From Strongyloides papillosus (lineage: Eukaryota > Nematoda > Chromadorea > Rhabditida > Strongyloididae), in assembly GCA_005656395.1 (NCBI GenBank), contig SRSI01000046.1, positions 434,001 to 498,000 of the forward strand: DNA of 64,000 nt. The letters are read 5' to 3'. Made by a program: the position numbers and the translations under genes. This document shows positions 15,101-26,806 of this stretch, piece by piece (within the stretch, counting starts at the first letter, position 1; each line of letters opens with the position of its first letter). Below the pieces are notes generated by a model. It had not been told where the DNA came from. It did not search any database and worked only from the letters and a program-made list of their open reading frames with translations.

Positions 15101-17400
15101 ATTAATAGTAACAATTTCAAGATGATGGAATGTTATAAAAAGGTGAGAAATAGTTCAATAGATTGTAATGATATGTTAATTTCCGTATGTATGATGCTTA
15201 TACTTAATATAATACTATGAAAGTGTATTATTAAAGAACTATTCAAGCATAATACAATATTTTTCTCATTTACCTACTATACAATGAATAAACTTTTTCA
15301 ATCATTAATATATAATTCCATCAAATTATAATATAAAAATCTATTTCCACATATATTTATTAATATAAACCTTTTTGATTCAATTTTTATCCAATTACAA
15401 AACAATTTTTAACAATAGTCCCAGTATATATATATATGATAAACAATAATTCTTATACAAAATAAAACCACCAAATATTGCTCTCTTTTAACATATTATT
15501 ATCACAATTATCATATTCCACTTTGTTTATAAGCTTATTAATAAGAAATTAAACATCAAAACTACTTTCTTATACCACATTTTTATGTTATAGAGAAAAA
15601 TGAATATAGAAATAATTTAAAAAATTAATTTTTATACATATATAGATTTTTATATATTTTTACATTTGTCTTTTATATTATTATAGTTATTATTTTTCTA
15701 CTTATATTAATAAAATAATAATATAAAAAGAACTAACCTCTTATGTTATTAACTTTATTATCAAAAATAGACATAGAATCTTCATTTGCCAGTGACTTTC
15801 TCATTGATGTTATAACATATTTCGGAGAATGCCATTCCATATCTATTTATATTTTTTTAAAAAATATATTTAAAAATGTTGTTTCCTTTTTTTATACTCC
15901 ACACAAGAGAGTACTTTTTTGTTAGTATAACTTTTTTAAATAAAAAAGAATATAAAAATAACAACGTGTTAGTAAAAAAAATTCAGTTTTCAATAGAAAA
16001 ATAGTTAGTAGTAAAAAAAACGGTTTGAAAATGGAAACTGAAATATAAAAAAAATTATTTTTAATGCGTTTTATTATTAATAAAGATAAGAATTATATAA
16101 TCAAATTCAATGGATCATAAAATAAGATGAAAAAAAGATTGCATTGTAATAAAGATTATAAATATAAATAATAATAAGTATTTTAACATTTAAATGTGGA
16201 GAAATTATCAATTAAATATGGAGATAATATTGGATAATGGTGTATGTCTCTTGGATACATATACAAATTTAGCTGTGTTTAACGTTAATAATATTAATAT
16301 TGCGAGAATGAATTATTTTTATTAAAAATGATCAGTTGTTAAATTATTTGTTAATATAATAAAAAATAAAATATTATTTCATTCGATTATTTATTTTAAC
16401 AATTGTATGTTATATATAACTATTATAATTAACTATATTTTATGGGTGTAAATATTAAAAAAAAGTGGAAGTGAAGGAAGTTTATTTTAAGGTAATGATT
16501 AAAGTGCAAAATATTATCTTATATTTAAAAGTATTTATAAACCTTTATTTTTATTTGATTTTACCATCAGATAACTTTTAATAGCATCTAATTTTATACA
16601 AAGATACTTTGTTACAAATTTTGACTTCCAAATTTGTATTCTTTTTTAGTAAAGTTTAACAAATAAAGATTTGGCGGAAGATGATAGGTTATTTATAGTT
16701 ATGTTAATATATACAAGGATACTATTTAACACTGACAAAGGAAGATTCAAATAACCTTTAAAAATATAATTTATGAGAATTTTTTCATTATACGATAGAT
16801 TTCTTTTTATATAAATAATATTATAACAAATTAAAAATTTTTATTTCTTATTATAGAATTTTTAAATAAAATAATAAAAACTTACAAAACATATAGCGGA
16901 CAAACATGTCTTATACTTGATTTTATGTATTCTTAACTTTCCTTTTTTTCTCTCTAAAATAACACATCATAGTCATTAATTATTATTTAGCAATGATAAT
17001 TTAAAAATTTTATTATACTTATAAATTTATCAAAAATTTCTTTAATTAAAATATAAATGTTAGTCAGCACAACTTGAAATATTCAAACTCCTGTATTTTA
17101 AAATATTTTCTTCAGTTATTTGTTTTAAAGATAAATTACAAGAGGAAGTTTGTTACATAAACTTTAAATATAAAATTCGTTTTAATATTAAATCAAATTT
17201 TACAAAATCTTAACATCATATAATCTCAAGAAATGTCTACTTATTTTTATTTTAGTAAGTAATAAAAATATACAAATATATACAAAAAATATGTTACAAA
17301 ATTAATATAATACAATGCAAATAAATACAAAAAATAAAATACAATTAAAAAAATATCTTTTACATTTAAAACTGTACACGACCATCTAATCTATGAATCC
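9188..17400. other. Gene desert of about 8.2 kb
   Basis: Extremely AT-rich sequence upstream of the nesprin-like gene. The open frames here are short, lysine/isoleucine/phenylalanine-rich and lack splice partners or recognisable domains, so I do not call genes. It holds short TA runs (for example near 15427-15438) and many A or T homopolymers. It may contain the upstream regulatory region of the nesprin-like gene. Confidence 0.6.
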
Positions 17401-17405
17401 TCATC

Positions 17406-17960
17406 TCAAATGGAGGACAACACAAAGACGACCTTCTTCTTTCTATGACTTGTGACAGGAGAAATGACGACATTCTTGATCTTGTTCGTTAGAGCAGACT
17501 TATAAGAATTCATAGAGTCCTTCTCATGAGACGAGAATGATTGGTTCCCATCAGAGTATGACAGGTCCTAATGATGTTGAATACTTTTCCTGATGTCGTA
17601 GTGAAGTATCATTTGCCAAATTAACCCTAATACTATTTTTGGCTTTCCGTTACAGATGTCACCGATATTGTTGTTCATTAAATCGACACCATCGTTCTTC
17701 ATTGCGCCCAATACCAATGATAGATTATTTGGCATTGCGGACTTGTCGTCCAATGAAGATGGTGTATTTACGTTGAGTTTGGCACCAGTAAATCCATGGA
17801 CGACATCCGCGAGAACCACTCCACTCCTAAGGTCCTCGTATAAGTTTTTCACGCGGTACCAACTGCCGTGATCCTACAACACGTTGTTTACCCACCGAGT
17901 GTGGAGTTTTCTTTTGCTTGGCTACTCTCTCGTCATGTAGACCCACAAAAAAAACTAACA
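17406..17960 (-). pseudogene. Broken calponin-homology (CH) domain fragment
   Basis: On the minus strand a CH domain is recognisable but not open. One frame reads DERVAKQKK (about 17935-17908); a one-base shift at an A4 tract then gives LHTRWVNNVL; an in-frame TAG follows at 17876-17874; the domain then continues as NLYEDLRSGVVLADVV and ends IVLGLIWQMILHYDI before a second TAG at 17570-17568. The frame stays open beyond that TAG to a TGA at 17408-17406. The core shares the pattern DL-NNN-D-G-P-IVLGLIWQ-ILH with CH1 of the nesprin-like gene 8.5 kb away on the same strand, so I infer a decayed duplicate of its 5' exons. The stretch is visibly less AT-rich than its flanks. A GTAAGT...TTAG pair at about 17990-17957 could be a short intron. 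No intact start or second CH domain is seen. Alternatives: an alternative 5' end with assembly errors, or foreign DNA. Confidence 0.5.
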
Positions 17961-19088
17961 TTGAAAAAACAATGAGAGATAAAAAACTTACGGTTTTTGC
18001 CAGAAGAGCTATTACTAGATTTAAATACTTTAAGAAATCCATTGCTAAGAATACCTTTATAATGAATAGAAGAAGAAGGCGATTACACAAGCAGAAACGG
18101 ACAGCAGACGAATACCACCAAAAAGAAAGAGTTTCGTCTTTTAAAGTGGCTTTTCTCGATATAACTATCTCTTTTATACTAGCAAAAACGATGCAAAAGC
18201 TAAAATACTTCACCTTTTTGAGGGTTAAAGTACAAAAAACACCTCGTTGAAAACGACGACAGTGTTAAAACTAACAGCACAAAACAAAATTGACTTATAT
18301 GTAATGTTTTTTAACAAATATTTTGTAACCAATTAATAGAATATCACTACTTCTTCCACCACAATTTTCTGGCAGGTGGAAAATGCTAGAACTCTGATAA
18401 TTTCTATATACTTTTTTGGTATTTTTAATTCCATGTTGTAGATAACAAAGAAAATGATACGATTTTTTTTACAATTTTTTATGATATTATTTATTAGACT
18501 ATTTTCAATGAAAAAATTTATTTCTCAACATTAGTATTTCAATTTTATAAGAGTGTATATCGTATTTGAAATGTTAAATAACATGCACATATGTATAAAT
18601 GGGAACTATCATTTTTCTTTACATGTTAGGGTTGTTTTGTGTCACATTCCTTTTCTCTTTAGAATTTTTTAGTTTTCTATCTTGTGAAACTTTGTACTTT
18701 TTACTAGTCGTACCAGAAAAAATACAACTGTAAAGTCATCAATTTGCCCTATGCTAGTAGAACTTAAAGTTGATTCACTACGACAGATAAGACAAGTATC
18801 ATCATTTACAATCGATGACAGATGCCATTGTATCAGTTAAACACAGACAATCGTAAGCGATCATCTTAGGGCGATATGTGTAGAACTTTCTAGCAAAAGA
18901 GGTACCAGACCGCCTCCTACACCAACTTAGTATACGTTTCACCAAACCTATTTTGTTCATCTCTTCCAAACAAGAATAATTGACTGCATTTTTAAGTTTT
19001 AATAAATATTTAATTACAAAACTTATTTATTTTCTGTTTCCAGAATTGTACTTTTATTTGCTGTTCTGTTCCGTATCATCTCTCAAAA
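17961..19088. other. Composition-distinct spacer upstream of cct-3
   Basis: Continues the less AT-rich stretch. Overlapping open frames exist on both strands at 17918-18250 (a very basic plus-strand frame and a hydrophobic minus-strand frame), neither with a recognisable domain. At 18949-18669 two overlapping minus-strand frames look coding-like but are broken by stops. The 5' flank of cct-3, with a possible splice acceptor TTTCCAG ending near 19043, lies at the right end. Confidence 0.4.
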
Positions 19089-20737
19089 ATGAATAACCGT
19101 AAAGAAGTTCAAAAAGGTAGTATTATGGCTGCAAGAGTAAGTTTCCTCTTTGGTGTATTTTCTAGCTAATTAAAAATTTTTAGGCTACTGCCAGTTGCAT
19201 TCGAACATGTCTTGGGCCAAGAGCAATGCTAAAAATGCTTATGGATCCAATGGGAGGAATAGTAATGACAAACGATGGTAATGCTATACTTCGTGAGATT
19301 ACAGTCAATCACCCAGCTGCAAAAAGTTTCATAGAAATGGCTCGTGCACAGGATGAGGAGACAGGTGATGGCACGACATCTACAATTATAGTAGCTGGTG
19401 ATTTGATGGCCAAAGCGGAACAGTTTCTGGATCAAAATATCCACCCAAACACTATTAATAAAGCTTTTGCAGAAGCTTTAAACTTGATTATTGATAAAAG
19501 TAATACAACATTGTCAAGAACTATTAATATTGACGACAATGAAGAAATCGGGAAGGTTGTCAAATCTTGTATTAATACTAAAATGATGAATAATTTTATG
19601 GATTTTGCTGTTGATATCGCTATTAATGCTATCAAGACTATTGCTGTCACTGATGGAGCAACTAAAGATATTGATATCAAAAGATATTGCCGCATTGAGA
19701 AGGTCCCAGGTGGAAACATAGAAGATTCTAGAGTCTTTAAAGGCGTTGTCATTAATAAGGATGTAGTACACCCAAAAATGAAGAGACGTATCGAGAATCC
19801 ACGTGTTATTCTTCTCGACTGTAACTTGGAGTATAAAAAGGGTGAATCACAAACATCCCTTGAGCTTATGAATGAGGCTGACTTCACTAAGGTTCTCCAA
19901 CATGAAGAAGCAGAAGTTAAAAGAATGTGTGATGAAATTATTGCTTTAAAACCTGATTTAGTTATCACTGAGAAGGGGATTTCGGATCTTGCTCAACATT
20001 ATTTGGTCAAAGCCGGAATAACAGCTTTAAGACGTTTAAAGAAAACTGATAACAATCGTCTTGCTCGTGCCACTGGCGCTGTGATTGCTCATGACACCAA
20101 GGATTTAGGTGAAGAGAATGTTGGTACTCTTTGTGAACTTTTTGAAATAAAAAAGATTGGAGATGAGTACTTCTCTTACATTACTTCATCTAAGGCTACC
20201 GTTTCAACGATTCTTCTCCGTGGACCATCAAAGGATATCATCAATGAAGTTGAGAGAAATCTTCACGATGCCATATATGTTGTAAGAAATCTTCTATTGA
20301 ATCCAAAGATTGTACCAGGTGGTGGTGCCTATGAAATGGCATTAGGAAGTGTCTTGAGAAGCGCTCATGCTTCTACAAAAGGACTTGTTCATAACATTTT
20401 TATGGCCATTGCTGACTCATTGGAGGTTATCCCAAAAGTTCTCATTCAAAATAGTGGAAAACACGTTGGTGGCGAGGTCTTGAAGCAGACAACTGAACTT
20501 CGTTTCTTACATTCTCAAGAAACTACTGACAGTAAAAAAGAAAACTGGACTTATGGCGTCGATGGGATAACTGGAAAAATTGTTGACATGAACGTTGCTA
20601 ATATCTGGGATCCTCTTACAGTTAGACTTCAAGCTTTGAAGACAGCCTTTGAGAATTGTATAATGTTGCTCCGCATTGACGATATTATCAGTAGTACTAA
20701 GAAGAAGGATGGTGAGCCAACTGCTACAGCTGGATAA
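19089..20737 (+). CDS. cct-3: T-complex protein 1 subunit gamma (CCT3), cytosolic chaperonin
   Basis: Two exons, 19089-19136 and 19184-20737, joined across a 47-base intron, give 533 residues. CCT gamma is one of eight subunits of the ring chaperonin that folds actin and tubulin in the cytosol, using ATP. Visible group II chaperonin features: LDPMGG-type MDPMGGIVMTNDGNAIL, GDGTTS at the ATP site, the SLEYKKGESQT segment typical of the gamma subunit, ITEKGISDLAQHYL, VPGGGAYEMAL near the end of the equatorial domain, and LLRIDDII at the C-terminus. Compared with other gamma subunits the N-terminus is shorter: the segment with LVLSQ-T-RESG is not seen, and the first residues are MNNRKEVQKG. An upstream exon or an extended first exon (an acceptor ends near 19043 and the frame is open from there) may supply more sequence. 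Codon use and GC are richer than in its neighbours, as expected of a highly expressed gene. Confidence 0.95.
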
Positions 20738-21074
20738 ATTTGGAAAATCTGTTTATTATTGTTAATTGCTTTATATCAATTTTTAAAACGAAAATTGTTT
20801 TTGCTAATAATTTTATTTTAACAATGCTTAACTTTTTATCTCTACTTTTCTTTCTTTCTAAAAATTGAGTGTACTTTTGCGTTATAGTTTATCTACACAA
20901 CTTTGTATATATGACTAGATAAATTTTGAGCAATAATTAATAACAGTATAACATTTAAATTATATGTTCCTATGGTAGTTGGATTCATTGAGGTAGAAAT
21001 TTTTACACTCACTAAATCCATACTTGTCTTTTAAGTTTTTGGTTTGTTATTATAACATTTTTACTACTCTGGAA
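20738..21074. other. Spacer between cct-3 and the next plus-strand gene
   Basis: 337 bases of AT-rich sequence holding the 3' untranslated region of cct-3 and the 5' flank of the unknown gene at 21075. Nothing else recognised. Confidence 0.5.
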
Positions 21075-21906
21075 ATGCCAAAATTGTATGATAATGTTGA
21101 ATATTTTACTAAAGAGGGTAGGAAATACAAAAACACATATGAAAATATAGATTCACCTCGGAAGTCATCCTATGTTCCAAGAGAAAGGAATAGAAGATGT
21201 AAGAGTATGACATTTTTTACACGTTTCGGAGAGAAAACATCAAATATTAAAAATGCATTTTCGAAAGGTATTAACATTTATTATTTTTTGGAACAATAGA
21301 CAATATTTTTTAAAATTTTTTATCATTTCAGAGGAACTAGACAGTTATTCACCTCCATCATATTATTTAACTAACTACAATAATGATACCAACAATATAA
21401 ACGATGAAATATTTTATTATACATCGTTTCCTTCAATCGTTGAATGTAACAAATCAAACATCTCTACTTATGATAAAATTGATAAATATTTAGAAGATAA
21501 CAAAAATTTTAAACTACCACCATTAAATTGTTTGCATTTATATGATAAAAAAAAGAATGGAAGGAAAATTAACAAAATTCAACTTTATAGAAATGAAATC
21601 CCATCTACTGAAGACATAAATATAAAAAAAATCGATGTAGAGATTGAAAATGAATTGAGAAAAAATAAAAAGTTGCAGAATGAGCGGAAATACTATGAAT
21701 GTGAGGAAGAAAATTTAATTGATAGAAACATAATGGTAAATGAAAATAAAAGAATTCAAAGTTTAGATAGACAAATTGATGAAACATTATATATTATTGA
21801 TAGAAACAATAGTGAAAGAAAATTACAACCACCAGTTTCAGAATTTTATTGTTCCAAAAAAAAGTACAAACCTAGTATTAATAGATTAGTACAAATGTAT
21901 AATTGA
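21075..21906 (+). CDS. Uncharacterised basic, Asn/Lys/Glu-rich protein
   Basis: Exons 21075-21267 and 21332-21906 join in phase 1 (AAAG|GTATT donor, TTTCAG acceptor) to give 255 residues. The start is the first ATG in the frame. I do not recognise a family. The N-terminal 65 residues contain tyrosine- and arginine-rich stretches (RKSSYVPRERNRR) and MTFFTRFGEK; the middle has a Tyr/Asn/Asp/Pro-rich low-complexity stretch; the C-terminal half is a charged, probably coiled-coil segment (ENELRKNKKLQNERKYYE) ending in a basic tail KKKYKPSINRLVQMYN. No signal peptide or membrane segment. It lies 33 bases from the stop of the convergent ROGDI gene. Probably a fast-evolving intracellular or structural protein; confidence in a real gene rests on the clean phase-matched intron and the length. 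Confidence 0.65.
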
Positions 21907-21939
21907 TATATTTTTTTATAATTTATATATAATATATAA

Positions 21940-22871
21940 TTAGTCATCAAGAGATTGTGATGATAATGATACTCTAATTAAATTTCTTAAATGCGTTAAT
22001 TGATTATATGCTACAGATAGGACATAAAGAATATCAGTAAATTGTGGAACTACACATTCAGCTTGACTCACTACAAGTTGTTGACCACCATTAGGTTTAG
22101 GTGTTACTTGATATGATGCACATATTAATTTATTTGATGATATGTATACAGATAGTAAGTAGTCTTGAGGTAATGGAGGATGAAAACATTTTGTTGGTTG
22201 AAAATTATCCAATTCCATAAGACTTTTTTTTCTTGGCATTGTTAATGAATTCCTTGCCAAGGTAAGGTAACTTGCCACATCTTCAATCGTTTTATTTATC
22301 AATTTACCTGATTGAATACCAAATTGTTTATTATGCCTTATTTCAGCAACTCTTTCCAATATTTTGATAATTAAATAATGTGCTTTAACACAATAATTCC
22401 CTGTATCCTGTAGTTGTTGTAATTTCCATTGAATATTTGATATTGCATTGGATCTAAAAATTCCACCAGGGCTTTTGTTGTGTTTAAATGACACTTCAAC
22501 TTGACAAACATTCTCTCCTATCAAAAATATTGTTGCTCTTAATTGATCTGGTCCATGTATTGGCAACAATAAATGTTTTTCACTTTGGTTACACGCAAAA
22601 TTCGATGTTGATGAAGTATCATCCGGTCCCCCTTTAAATATTTTGTTTCCCAATTTATTTGATATATTTAATTTTTTACATATTTCACGAACAATCATTT
22701 CTAACTAAATATTAATTAATAAATATAAATTAGCTAGTAATATTGCTAACTCACCTCTTTAAAAACTTCTTCTACTTTACATTCTTGTAGCCAAGCACAT
22801 TCTTTCTCTATTTTTGTATGATCAGGTTCCACGTATAAGGGAACTAAAGGTAAATATTTTATATCAGTCAT
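21940..22871 (-). CDS. rogdi: ROGDI / Rav2-like leucine-zipper protein
   Basis: Exons 22871-22755 (39 codons) and 22704-21940 join in phase 0 across a 50-base intron (GTGAGT donor) to give 293 residues, close to the 287 of human ROGDI. Family hallmarks are visible in order: WLQECKVEEVFKELE near the N-terminus, QWKLQQLQD, LTLARNSLTMP, PPLPQDYLLSVYISSNKL, and a C-terminal VECVVP-like AECVVPQFTDIL. ROGDI is the animal homologue of yeast Rav2, part of the RAVE/rabconnectin system that regulates V-ATPase assembly; it forms an antiparallel helical and beta fold and is not an enzyme. The gene is convergent with the unknown gene at 21075-21906, with only 33 bases between stops. Confidence 0.9.
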
Positions 22872-23706
22872 ATGAAGTGTTTCCTTTTTTTAACAATAAT
22901 AATAACACATTATGTCAAATGATATTTAAAATGTAGGAAAAACATTCAAGATAATAACATTAACATAATCATTTGAATACAAAAAGATAATATAAAAATA
23001 GCAACAAAACAAGTATAATTTTTCTCCAACATACCTGGTGTTATATGTGGCTTTATGATACTGCTTTTTTCATACATTATTTTAATAGTATAATATTTTT
23101 TCCTTTTTATAAGTACTTTCTATAAATGCAAACAACTTTTTTAGTTTATTTATACTTATAACACAAATTGAACAAGTTTTTTTAAAAAAAATTTTTTTCT
23201 ATATATCCCTTTCCACTTGATGAAGAAAATTAAAAATTACACTCCAAAAATAGATAACTCAGATGGATGATAAACAAATAAACCATGTAATATATTTTTT
23301 TATAATATAAAACGGTAATAGAATACTGATGACGAGATGACTAATAATTGTTTCAAGTGATATTTTACTTCTAATATTTCCAGGCGAGACTGACTATTTG
23401 TAAAAGAATTTTGTGATAAAAAGATTGCCTTTATTGTGATTATCTCAATGACATATTGATGAAAGTGTAAAAGACCGATTACCTTATTCACCATGTGTAA
23501 ATGAAATGATAAGGTATCGTGGTAAACTCGTTCTTTTTACTTCTTCCAACAAGTATACTTAACATCTGGTACATATATGTACACACTCAAAGCACAGTTA
23601 AAATATGTAACAAAAAAAATTTATTTTTAACACGAGATTTAATTTGTTCTTTATTATTATTATACAACCAGCTTTCTATGTATCATTTTAAAAAATTTCT
23701 CCTTTC
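22872..23706. other. Spacer between the 5' end of ROGDI and the 3' end of the Mlx gene
   Basis: About 835 AT-rich bases with no supported gene. Two short open frames (23300-23494 minus, 23519-23725 plus) lack domains and overlap the last Mlx exon or its flank. It should hold the ROGDI promoter and the Mlx 3' untranslated region. Confidence 0.5.
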
Positions 23707-24568
23707 CTATGGGCCAGTGGTGTAAAGATGTGCCAATGCTTCAATTGATATTGACTAAAAAATAGTATTATAATTATCTAATTATAAACTTACTTTATAA
23801 TCTAATTTTTCAACCCATGCAAGTAATGTTTTTGTTAACTTTTCATAATCACTTGTATCAACATCTTTTTTAAAACTTTCAAAAGCCATCTCTAATAACT
23901 TTATTAGTGCTTGTTGATCACGAGATTCTTCAATTTGTGGACAATTTTCCATGGAAAGGTTTTCGTACTCACTTGCTATCATTTGAAGTGCTGCAACTTT
24001 TGATCTTAGTTTAGACAACTCCTCTTCCTGATTTTCTAACTTTGATGTCAATTGTTGGATGTAATCTGATGAACGGAATAAAATAGACGCATTTGTCGTT
24101 TTACACCCTAGTGAAGACATTGATTTTGGCAATAATTCTCTTAATTCATTATACCCATTCTTAAAAAAAGAAATAATCAATTACAATAGTACTTTTTAAC
24201 GCATATATATTAAGGTGCACTATATATTATTGTTAAAATGTGATTTTTTACAAATGATTGATTGAAAATAATATACATAAATAAAAGCTTTAATATACTT
24301 CAACTATTTGATGTAATGCAATTTTATCTATCAAATATCTCAGGATAAAAAAATATTAAAATTTAAACAAGCATTATCTAATAAAATAAAACTTCTGTTA
24401 AAAATGTATCATCTTAATAGTAATAGAATGACTCCTCTTTTAATATTATTCTTTTAATTTTTAATTTACAAAACTTACATTTATTGCTTCACGGCGTTGT
24501 CTTTCACAGCGTAAATGTGTTTCCTTCTTTTTATCAATACTTTGAGTACTTCCACCATTAGCATTCAT
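23707..24568 (-). CDS. mxl-2: Mlx/MXL-2-type bHLH-leucine zipper transcription factor
   Basis: Three exons, 24568-24479, 24159-23794 and 23754-23707, all phase 0, encode 167 residues. The first exon supplies the basic region (HLRCERQRREAIN); the second continues with helix 1 (GYNELRELLP), a loop, helix 2 (ILFRSSDYIQQL) and a leucine zipper (LENQEEELSKLRSKVAAL). The C-terminal part (FESFKKDVDTSDYEKLTKTLLAWVEKLDYK, here quoted in pieces: FESFKKDV, LLAWVEKLDYK, then IEALAHLYTTG) matches the Mlx dimerisation and cytoplasmic localisation domain. Mlx pairs with Mondo/ChREBP factors to bind E-box elements and control sugar and lipid metabolism; the worm pair is MML-1:MXL-2. The length fits short Mlx isoforms. 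It is divergent from rab-35 with a 1.1-kb shared upstream region. Confidence 0.9.
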
Positions 24569-25691
24569 TCTTATTTATACTATATATTTTTAATTTAATT
24601 TTCAAAACAATATTTCTCAAAATAATTATTCAACACAGTTAATTGATATCAAGAAGAGAAAATAATTTAATAAACCAACTATGATGTATGTAGTAGTATA
24701 TTGATAACAAATTTTTTTAACGTCAACTGAATAAATACGTTAACATCATAACTTTGATCTACTTAGTATACTACACTAATATTTTAATAATTCGTGCCAA
24801 GAATACCTACTTGAAGCAGGTCATTTTGGTATATCGTTTACTTCTCCGTACATACTGCATGTGGATCTTCTATTATCGTATGTCATACATTTCAAGTACG
24901 GCTTATGTATCTAGTTACTTAGCTTTCTCCACAATTGTAAGTTACTTTATGATTTTTTAGGTTGAATTTTATATTACTTATACATACAAAGTAGTATTTT
25001 GCAAGTTGTAACTTTTTAAATTACATTATTAAACTTAGAATTTATTCACATTTAAGAATTCTTTAGTTTTTTGTCTTATGAAGTGGGAAAAAACGGTATT
25101 TTTTACTATAAATCTGACACGTTAATTATTTTTTATAACAATTATAAAGCTTCCTTCAATTTCATGCGTTTCTTTAGAAATTGTTTAACTATTTTTACCC
25201 AAAACTACAATTAAAAAGCTTTATTTTCTTTAGAATAAAAAGTTATAAGTAGATCAATTACTTATCTTCATTTTCATTGAGTATTTTTCTACTTCAATTA
25301 ATTCACCCCCTCTTTTCTTCTATATAAAGTATATTGAAGCATCAAATATAGAATTTAAATACAAAATTTAATATTTATATATTTGCATGCTTATATTTGT
25401 ATAATATAAATTCTCCCCCTATAAGTCATTTTCACTTTTAATTTATATATAAATGTAGTATATAAATTGTTCACTCATCAAAAATTTCAGAAGATTTTTA
25501 TCTGTTAAAAAAGTAAACGATTTTTCTCCACTTTATCATATTACTTCTCATTTAACTTTATTTATTTATTTATAATATATATCATTATTTTTTATTTTAG
25601 TATTATTACTTAGCTGAAAGTACAAAAAAGTATAGTAATATCATAGCAAGTAAGATAAAAATACACATAATATCATAAATCTGAACCATAA
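24569..25691. promoter_or_regulatory. Shared upstream region between divergent mxl-2 and rab-35
   Basis: 1.1 kb of AT-rich sequence between two ATGs pointing outward. It must contain both promoters unless further 5' exons exist. The open frame at 24754-24960 has no family resemblance and is not called. I see no specific factor site that I can defend. Confidence 0.45.
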
Positions 25692-26357
25692 ATGGCTGTA
25701 TCCGGACCCCGAGATTACGATCATCTGTTTAAATTATTAATTATTGGAGATAGTGGAGTTGGTAAAAGTTCTTTACTACTTCGTTTTGCAGACAATACGT
25801 TTTCTCGTATGTTTTGATACCGAAAAAAATAATAAAATAAGGGTCTTTCAGAAAATTATATAACAACAATTGGTGTGGATTTTAAAATACGAACGATAAC
25901 ATGTAATGGACAAAAGATAAAACTCCAGATATGGGATACAGCGGGCCAGGAACGGTTTAGAACTATTACTTCAACTTACTACAGAGGAACTCATGGGGTT
26001 GTTGTTGTTTATGATGTAACAAGTGCAGAATCTTTTCTAAATGTCAAAAGATGGCTCCATGAGATTGATTCAAATTGTGATTCGGTTGAGAAAATTTTGG
26101 TTGGAAATAAAGCAGACGATCCGGAAAGGAGAGTTGTCCTGAAGTCAGATGCAGAGAAATTTGCCAACTCTATGAATATACAATTTTTCGAAACCTCAGC
26201 AAAAGATAATATAAATGTTGATGAAATGTTTAGTTGTATAACAAAATTGGTCCTAGATGCCAAATTAAGAACATCTCACAATAAATCTGACACGAGTCGC
26301 GTTAAACTCGATAAGAGTAGTAAACCACTAGAGAAAAAGAAATGCAAATGTGGATAA
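25692..26357 (+). CDS. rab-35: Rab35 small GTPase
   Basis: Exons 25692-25806 and 25852-26357 join in phase 1 across a 45-base intron to give 206 residues, the usual Rab length. All guanine-nucleotide motifs are present: P-loop GDSGVGKS, switch I TTIGVDF, switch [17 protein letters not shown], and ETSAK. The start [13 protein letters not shown] and [22 protein letters not shown] identify Rab35 (or its sister group with Rab1). Rab35 acts at the plasma membrane and in endocytic recycling, including yolk receptor recycling and engulfment in worms. The hypervariable tail is lysine-rich and ends KKCKCG, so the two cysteines are followed by one glycine instead of ending in CC or CXC. An AATAAA at 26401-26406, 44 bases past the stop, is a likely poly(A) signal. 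Confidence 0.95.
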
Positions 26358-26806
26358 ATAGAATTTTAGCTAGAAATTTTTTCAACTTTTGTTCTATAGT
26401 AATAAAGGTTTTTTTACCCTTTATGAATATATGGAAATATCTTTAGTTATTTTTCTATTGTATCCGAAAAGGAAACTGTCTTAAGTATATTACAAAAAAT
26501 TCTACTAACTTGTGAAATTTCTTCTCTCCATGGAAATTTTAATTTGTTTTAAAAATTATATATTAAAAAAATATATTAAAAAAATGCATACTATATATAC
26601 TCTGACGATTTTGCTTTCTTAAAATTTATTTTTTGTTGCTACTTCGTTGGACTTACTAACATACTACAATGATTAAGCCTACTTGTTGTAGGGTGCTTTT
26701 TTAATGTGATAAAAAAATTCCTAGCTTTAATTTATATATAGATAAAAACATACAACAACATATAACTATAAATTGTATTAAATTATAGAAATGTACACTC
26801 TTTCTC
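26358..26806. other. Convergent 3' spacer between rab-35 and the mS38 gene
   Basis: About 450 bases holding the two 3' untranslated regions. AATAAA at 26401-26406 serves rab-35. No gene seen. Confidence 0.5.

Noticed and set aside
17568..17891. Tiny 17-18-base introns (GTA...TAG) around each in-frame TAG of the CH fragment
   Set aside because: Removing the first would delete VNNVL, which belongs to the conserved start of a CH domain; all other introns in the window are 40 bases or longer.
17918..18250. Plus-strand 110-codon basic frame
   Set aside because: Lies antisense to the CH fragment region, no family resemblance, and the Arg/Lys run reflects an A/G-rich tract.
19432..19968. Minus-strand 178-codon frame opposite cct-3
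   Set aside because: Antisense shadow of a strongly conserved chaperonin exon.
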